Assembly (NCBI RefSeq): GCF_032854445.1
Contig: NC_088301.1
Location: forward strand, 41,847,116-41,899,186
DNA length: 52,071 nucleotides
From: Liolophura sinensis
Taxonomy: Eukaryota; Mollusca; Polyplacophora; Chitonida; Chitonidae
Reading direction: 5' to 3'
A program made the translations under genes and the position numbers. Below, piece by piece: positions 39,501 through 48,500 of this stretch (position 1 is the stretch's first letter; every line of letters begins with the position of its first letter). The notes beneath the pieces are model-generated. The model was not told the origin of the DNA. It saw only the letters and a program-made list of their open reading frames with translations, and did no database searches.

Positions 39501-42500
39501 GCGATGGATAGTGCCTGGTGTCTGGTGTGGGCCAGTGCAGGTGTTTTGTTGTTGGCATGGCTCCTTGCCTGGCCTGTCTTCTCATGGCCCGTCATGGCTG
39601 CAGTCCTCATCGGGGGCACTGCCTCTGCTTCCCTGTTCAGCACAGATGAAAACAATGGCAAAGATTCGTCATCAAAGGTACATCAGGGTACACAAATCTG
39701 CCGCTGCATGTACAGCTATATACATGTATATCCAAACCACTTGCCTCAGTTGTGCGTGCTTACTGAATACTGTATTCCAGCATACATACATGTATCTGCT
39801 GTATGATTATGTTCCATGTTGAGGTTTGCATGTAATTACATGTAGTTAAACATGACACAACATATGCACGTGGTAGCTACAAATGTACATGTATGTACAT
39901 CTGCAGATATGTGTTGTACATACACATGCTTGTGAGAAAGTCTCACAAAAGGCTTTTGTGCTTAATAACTGTCCTGAGTGTATTGCAATACCTCTAGCAA
40001 GATATTGGAGTGTATTGAGAGCAAGGTACGATTTAACTTCGACAAATACATGTACACAGACAAAGCAGAGTAAAATTTTTTTTTTCTTTATCCATAGGAA
40101 TTAATCTGTCTTAGCAAGGTTACACAGTCTGTGTCTAATTTTAGGTTGTCAAATGACAGCTTGCTAAACTTGCTGCCCTTAGGAGTCTGAACATGCATGT
40201 TTTTTAAGAATAGTCATGTATCTAACTGACAAACCAGTGCAAGAAAGGCTGCTGTGCAATAAAGGCTGCTAATGTCTGATAAGATGTACTTGCTAGTTTG
40301 TTATGTACATGCACCTTTTGCCTGATTGGAGATGATGACGAACACGTTTGGCATTGCTCTCACCAAGCCAGCCTTACCAGAAGACAGTGTTGTCTGTAAA
40401 GCTGAGAGGAATCTTAACCTGCCGACTCACCTTCCATGTAGTCAATGTCTGATAGAGTATTTCCACTCATACCTGCCAGGATTCTTCAGGTGCCACTGCT
40501 ACTGTCTCCAGACGAACTGGGAGAATTTCATTCTGCAGTGATAAATGTCACATTTCCACTGTTATGTCATATGTTTCATTAAAGGTTCACAGTGTCTATA
40601 GTCTTATGTTGTACCATATGTGACTGCCTGGCAAATATTAATTTGCCTTGAAGTGAAAAATTCATGAGCTATTGGATAAGTATAGAAATCTTTGTGCAAA
40701 AAGATGAGATACAATTTTCATTTTTCTGTGAACTGTAAATTGCGATAAGTATTGCAGGATTTGTTTTACTTCTTAGCAATCTGTTTTTAGTGCTTAGTAA
40801 AAGTACTTTCTACCACACTACTGTGGCGCAAGTACATTTATATTAGCTGAACACAATGGAAAGATTGCAGTCTTACCTGGATTTTGGCACATGTAAATCC
40901 TCACCTCATCTCAAGTTTGTGCTTTCTTTAGAAGTTTTTTTTATTGTAGTGAAGACAAGTTTGTGAAGATGTTAACATTTGTTATGTTTTAGGATGACGA
41001 GCCTGACCCAGAGGACACTCATCCCGGGGACAAACTATATAAAATAGTCCACGAGTTAGTGAAGACAGAGCGTGCCTATGTCAGTAGGTTACATCTGGTA
41101 GACCAGGTAAGTCTTGGCATTTGACAATTTGCTCTGGCTATCCTCTATAAGAAACCACAGTTTTGTAACTCTAATGTGGTTAAGAGTGCTTGTTTGTAAT
41201 GGTAATATCTTGAATAGCAGGAATTAAAGAGTAAAAATCTACATTGGTTTAAGATTTCATTCTCTATAAAATCAGTTTGATGGTGTTACCTGTAAAATAG
41301 TCCTATTCCAAGGAGCATTGACATTTTATTCTTCAGATTGTCTTGATAAAATATATGATAATTTATATTTTAGCAATCTGTTTTCGTTGGATATAGAAAA
41401 ATGTTTTTTTAACTGCACCTACATTTATTAACTTCTGCATCATCATTAATACAAAGATTTGCTATAAGAACAATTCTTACTGGTGAGGTTAAAGTTTTTG
41501 CAGATGTTAGCAAGGCTTACTTTTAAAGCTGCTATTATCAGATCCACAATACATTGTAACTAATCACTTTTCAGGTATTCCATTTCCGAGTGACACTTGA
41601 AAACAATGCTGCAAATTTCTTGCCAGCGGATGTTATTCCCCAGATGTTCTCAAACATCAAAAGTATTTACCAGTTTCACCATGAGTTTGTGTTACCTAAG
41701 CTAGAAGAGAGGCTGAAAGACTGGTAAGCCTGTTAATTACCACTGCCTGCTCCATGTTAGACGAAAAAGCTATACTGTATAAATAGACCTGGTAATCATT
41801 TTCTCAACATGTGGCAGGAAGAAAGGCGCAATTCAAGATTTGTTTGTGTACATAATTATTTGGTACTATTTTGTTTTTTTGCAATCAAGCTTTTCAGTAA
41901 TGTTAAGATTTCATTGATAGGAAAATACTCATGTTATGGTTAAGGATGTGAATGAGGTATTAGATTTTAATACCTGCTTTTTTTTTTTCAGGGATAACAC
42001 GCCTCGCATTGGGGATCTGATGAAGCGAAATGCTCCATTTCTCAAGCTTTACACTGATTATGTGAAAAACTTTGATAATGCAATGGCCTTAATCAACCAG
42101 TGGTATGAGAAAAGTCCAAAGTTTGCCATGATAATGCAGGAAATACAGGTGTGTGTTTCAATTTAAAATGGAATAAAGCTCAGGAGCCAGCCACTTTGCT
42201 TACTGTATTTCACCTTAAATTTCATATCTAAAAAAATAAACATTCAGAAGCTCATAAAGCCCTTAAAATGATAAGTTTTTCTTATGAGAAATTAATTAAA
42301 CTTCACTAAAAACTCTTTCAGTGGCACTACAAGGTGATTGAATCAGTCAGAATCAAGCAAAGTGTGTCACTTGAAAAGTAAGCTTCAGGTGAAATATAGT
42401 ATGATTTAATATGATATCTACATTTAAATGATTATTTTGCTCCTTTAGGCATGATTATATTTTGGCAAAATATTCGATTCAGAAAACATGATGCACTGGG

Positions 42501-45500
42501 TGTCTTTCAGACAAGAAAGGTATAGTTTTTAAATGCGACATCGCAAGCTTATATATAGTCTAACCATCTCATTTGACCAAAATTGAAGTAAGACTGAAGA
42601 CACTCTTTTGCATGAATTTGCTCAAATAGGTTCAGAAACAGTCCTTTTCATATGAGTATTTAACACGTAACCTCTAGAAAATTACAAACTAGTCTAATGA
42701 ATTAGAATTGGTTTGTAACATAGTAGAATCTAAGGACAAAAAACAGCAAAAATTGAATGTGTGCTAAGTTTTAAGTTCTAATTTATATATTTATGTTTAC
42801 AAGTATTGTCCTACACATTCTAAATAAATCCAAAAACAAATCAATGCTCTTTGTATTGTCTTATTTCCTTCAAATATCAAAATATTGTGAGTGGCAGTGA
42901 GTAGTTTTAAATAGCAGACTAATGCCAAAACTCTTTTAAGATGCAGTGCTTGTCAGTTCGGTATTAGAGACCTGCCATGCATGTAGGTCCCTGGGCCATA
43001 GTTGGGCCCATGGGATATAGACTTCCTTTTTCGTGGTTTTCAGGGAATATTTGGTGTCATTCAGTAGTGTTAGAAGTTCATTTTGTGTTACTTTAATGTT
43101 TTCACAGAAACTCCCAGAATGTGGGTCTTTGTCACTTCAGCATCATATGCTAGAGCCTGTCCAAAGAGTGCCTCGTTATGAGCTTCTACTGAAAGGTAAA
43201 TCAGATTATCCGGTGGGTTTTCTTACACTTTTATGACACAGACCACCAGTTCTAGAGGTCTGTGAATATACTACAGGCTGTTTAATTCAGACTTGTGTAA
43301 CACCTGGTACAGTTCAGGTACTTCTTTGCCTAACTGAATAACTTCCACCGTTCTATAGGATAATAGTTACAGATCAGTATGGACATTGGTGTAGCATTTG
43401 CAAACAAATGTGGTTCCAGTGAAAAATCACACATATATTACATATATATAGTTAAACAATTAACTCTTCTGTCAACAGATTATATGAAGCATTTACCCAA
43501 AGAGTCCCCTGATCAAAAGGATACTGAAGGTAAGATGAAGTGGTTTTTATTTATTCCTTTGTGGTGAAAAAGTTATCAAGAAGAAAGCTATCTCCCCTTG
43601 GGTTCATTGTTTCGAACTTTAAACGAACTTAAATTTTTTGCCCATGACTAACTTGCTCATTTTTCCTGATTGTAAGAGTTATGTTGATTATAGAGTGTTG
43701 CATTAAGGTTTGTTTGGAAGGTAAAATGATGCGCTACTATAAAAATATTTCAGCACCAAAAATAATATTTTTTAACATTCATTTACCATTCAAAATGACT
43801 TTTGTGGACAAAATTTTGGGGCAGTTATGGTATTGGTCATTATTGATCAGGTTATGTAGTGCCATGTAAAGCATATAGACTTTGATGTACTGCAGCCTTC
43901 TAATACTATAGACATGAAGTGCATGCTGCCTGATGATGAACACCCCCAAAGTCACCTGTCTGCATTATGTTTAAAATTCGGGCATGATATTAGATTTTAA
44001 CAAAACTTTTCTTTTCTTCTTACAGATGCGATTCAGTTGGTGACAAAGGCAGCTATTCACTCAAATGAAGCTATGAAGAAAATTGTAAGAAGCTCAAATT
44101 GGAATGCTTCATCCTTGTGATTGTTACAATTAAATGAAAGTGCTTTTTTAAAGGTTTAATATGCTAACTTTCAGGAGACAAGTATGTTAAAGCTGGTTGT
44201 TTACCATGGCTGAGCAAAATGATGCTTTCAGCAATCTGTGACTTTGGTCGCTGAGGTAGTAGGTTGTAAGCTAGTTCTCATTGGTTTAATTGGTTTTTGT
44301 TCTTAGGTCAGGTGCTTGGCAAGGTGCAATGGTTTCCTTTGGGCACACTGGTTTCCTCCACCCATAAACCTGACATCTGTTATAGGAAATGAATATACAA
44401 ATGTATACATGTATCAATTAAACCAACAAAAGTTCCTAGCATATTATAAAGGGTTTCGCTTGTTCTGATTTCAAGTCATCTGTTTGCAGGAAAAATTTAG
44501 GAAATTGCTTGAAATCCACCAGAGTTTGGGAGGTGCAAATGACCTTATCAGTCCAACAAGGGAGTTGATCAAAGAGGGTCGTATTACAAAGATTTCAGCC
44601 CGACGAGAAAAAACTCAGGAGAGATATATCATTTTGGTAAATCTTCTCACTAAGACAGTATTTAATTTACAGTTGATTTTCTTTCTTGTCCTTCTATGTA
44701 AGCGTAAAAACAAAATGTTAGCATGTGTTTAAAAAAACACCTAATCTTCAAAAGTAAACGGTATTAACAAAGTGAATGTTTGTGTTATTTTAGCTGCTAA
44801 ATTGACTGCCCTTTTTTTTTTTTTTTCTCCACTTATACGGACCATCAGATATCGTTTACTCTCTTCCAGTTTTGAACATGCTGTTGCCATGATATGCTTA
44901 TTAGTTCTCTGTGATCTGTTTACATTTACTGTGTACATGTAAGTACTTTGTTTCCTGTCCAGGTTGGCAATTATCATTTTTGATTATTTTGTTATGTTGC
45001 AGTTTAATGACTTGCTGCTAATCTGCAGTGAACAGATCCTGGGGACGTTCAAAGTCCGGGCAAAGCTTGATGTGGATGGAATGGAGGTAAGAAATGGGAT
45101 GTCTACCCGTTCAGTCCATTAACTGTTACATACCTGTATGTGTCTTTTCTTAAGTTTCATGTAGAATGTGTAATTATTTTTTATGATAGCTTTCATCTTA
45201 TGTTTATTTTTCTACTGTGGCTGCTCTTTGCTTATTGAAACTGTGTTCAAATCTAGACATCTGTAAAATTATGTACGAGAATTTCAGTTATTGGCTGAGG
45301 TACATGCACTGTCATGTTTCTTAGCCAAGTTTTCCCTTTCCCAAAACCCAAACAAACGTCATTTATGTGTATATGAATCAAGGCAAATAAGGAAATAAAC
45401 AGAAATACAGTGTATATGTGTGTTACTACCTGATTTTCTTTAGTATATCTGTATATAAACTAAAAGCCTGACAGCAGTTTCATTAGCTTTAAAAAAAATT

Positions 45501-48500
45501 GGTGTTTTTATCACATTTTGTAACAGGTGATATTATCTGACCGTTTTAGTCACGTGATTAATAGCTATTCCTACTCTGGGTAAACCAGTAGAAAATGTAT
45601 TTGAAGTGCTGAGTTCATGTTTGGCTTTTGTGACTGTACTTGTGAGGAAAATGTAAAATATATGATTTTTTTTTTGTCATTGTGCATTTTGAAGGTGCTA
45701 GTTTTTTTGCATCTTTAATACAGATAATTCCATTATTTGTGTATTTTCTGTAAAGTATGTATGATCAGGGAGCTATTTCTTCATGAATTTCTTAAATTCA
45801 CATCCTTTGACACTTTGTAACACAAGTTATTTTTGTGTTTATTTTTAATAGATCATGGAAGGAGACAACAATAACATTCCATTCACATTCAAAGTGACAA
45901 GTAAACAGAAGATCATTGAATTCCAAGCCAGGTAAATCTCTTAAATTTATACCCATTATTTACATATATAGTATGGAACTAAGAGTTGCTCAGTGCTCTA
46001 TTTTTCATGCAGGATGATCTCATCAAAAGTGAACCTCTCCCCTTGGTTTGATTGTCAGCAGAGGGAATGTGCCTTTGTTAAGGTTTTCCTGTTGCAAGAG
46101 AAATTGAGAAATGAATAAATTCCTAATACAGATATGTGTAGATATGTGCTAAAGGGACGTAACTCATGTGATACAGCCAGGAGACTAACTTGAATTTAAC
46201 TTCGTAAAAGTTGGTTCAAATAAAGATGAATTTTCCTCTTTTTTTTTTCTTACAGCTCCTTAGAAGAGAGTGATGCATGGAAATCGGTAAGGAATTAAGC
46301 TTCATGATGTCTAAATGTTGGAAATGTGATTAAATTGTTTCACTTTGTGGGAAAGTTTTACAGATAAATGGGAAAATAAACCAATCTAATGACAGTTTTT
46401 GATGTGTTTGTTTAAAACATTTATCATGGTGGATAAGGTAATGTAGATGTTGAAATACTTCAGTAAAATTTAATAAAATTTCTTACACTTGGGTGAGGTA
46501 ATCTTAATTAAAGAAATCCTCACAAAATGAAACTAGGGCCCTCATTGATATATTCAGTTGAAGTGTTGCTCTCTCCATGCAATTGGCACTGGATCAAATC
46601 CAGCTCTTGCTGGTGTAGTTATGCCTTTCTTTTCTCACTCTGTCTACTTTATTCCACCAATTTACTTTCCTATTGTCACAGTATGATAAATCATCCTTGA
46701 GTGCTGCTTAAAACTGCCAGGAAAGTATGAAATCGTTAAATAATTGGAAGAAAACATAATTACAGGTTTCTCATATGATTTAATAATTGTTTTCACTGCA
46801 GGCATTGTGGAGTGTTGTGCGGGACTTCACTAGAAGGAAAGAGTCATTGAGAATGGGACAGAGCAAACATTTACAGGACAATGTTGTAAGTTTGTTGTAC
46901 ATTGTATTAGAGACATTCAGTTGGAATTTTTCAAGTTCAACTTTAAAAAATTAAACATTAAATGTAGTACATTGTTGGTATAATATTTTTTAAGCTTCAG
47001 ACAAGTGAATCTCCAGGCTTATTTTAGACTTTTTCCTTAAGGACCTCAGGAAATTATAACACAAGTTTAAGTGCTTGTATCAAAAGTGCAATAATTGATG
47101 GAGGATTAGGTGTATTTCTGTGACATTTTTGGGGGTGAATTTCTTATCTTACTGGCCTATTCTCATCCCTGCAATTTACTGATTAAACCCACTTGTGGTT
47201 CAAAGTAATACCTGTAAACTGATTGTCCTTCTTATTTATTCAGAGCCATACGCAGGATGATTCTGAGCTGGGCAAGCGGGCCCCAGAGTGGATTAAAGAT
47301 GAGGCTGTCACCATGTGTATGATCTGCTCTTCTGCATTCACCACATTCCGCCGAAGGCATCACTGCAGGGCATGTGGAATTGTGAGTAAAACTGCTGGGT
47401 TTATTTTTTCCTTTATGTTATTATTTTTTCTTATTTCAGCAAATACACAGTTATCAATGAAAAATTTCTCAATTTTAACAGTAGTGTTTAAAAAAAAATG
47501 TTTGTGGTTAGACGGGTTACATATGTTTTGGAGAAAAGTGTAAATATTGTGTGAGGAATGTAAATACCATGGAAAAATTGTAATATAGCAGATAATGGTT
47601 GTGGGAGTTTTACATAATATACACATGCTCTTCTAACCTAGCCCTGCTTGGAATAGCATAATGGTTTAAAACTCAGAATAACAGATTTTAATCTCTATAA
47701 ATGTTTAAATTAAATATAAATGTAAACTGGTTCTTTCTGCCAGGTTGTGTGTTCTAAGTGTTCATCAAAGAAGGTAACTTTAACCTATGATGACAAGGGT
47801 TCAAACCGAGTGTGTGATAACTGCCACAAGCGCCTCAAGACTGACTCCAATTCACCATCAAAGCCAAACCTTGAGACGCCTGGCAAAAAGAAGAAGATTT
47901 TACAGGTAAGCTTGGACATCTGAGGATAGTAGTACATTTGCAAACTATGCATTCTGGGTGTGTTCAATGAATCAGATGTTTATTTAAACTCTGTCAAATT
48001 GTACTTTTGTTCTTCCCAGATATCCTTGATAGTATAAAGAAATAATGTAATGATTACTGCTAAAATTGAATCCTGCATAGTCTTTCAGTGACTGTGGGCA
48101 AGTTCCTGAATTGTCAAAAAGTTTTAAAAGTTATGGAAACTTTTTTCTTTTTTTTCTTCCAATCAAGACAAACCTAATTATGTCTTATAGTTTTAAGGAC
48201 GTTTGAAATTGTTTTACGTGTGTAATTATTATGATGTTACAATGTAAGGGTTGTTAATAACATAAGCTGAGTTGAAGAGTCGTCAATTGTACTGTTTTTT
48301 CCAGGTGAAAGGTAATGACCCGTCTGTGCTGTGTGATTACCTGAGCTATAGCGTGGACAAAGGGAAGAGCTGGTCCCGCAGGTGGATTGCAGTCCACAGA
48401 GACTTTGTTATGTATTTCTTTAAGGCCCATCAGGTGAGAATTTTCCGCGTACAGTTCACATGCACATGAAGCCATGCTGGATGTCTGATGAAAGAAAGTC

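Larger units (their letters stand above)
33022..40992 (+). other. FGD intron 3 (8.0 kb) with candidate internal promoter region
   Basis: GT-AG intron separating the N-terminal exon from the DH exons. It contains a SINE-like 3' end near 34690-34795 (GTATGGTGTTAAACAGTAAT plus an AAATAAACAAACAAG tail), a GC-richer stretch at about 38400-39680 and the candidate alternative exon at 39504-39677. An unassigned frame at 36698-36940 (minus) looks like decayed, non-coding sequence. Confidence 0.65.
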
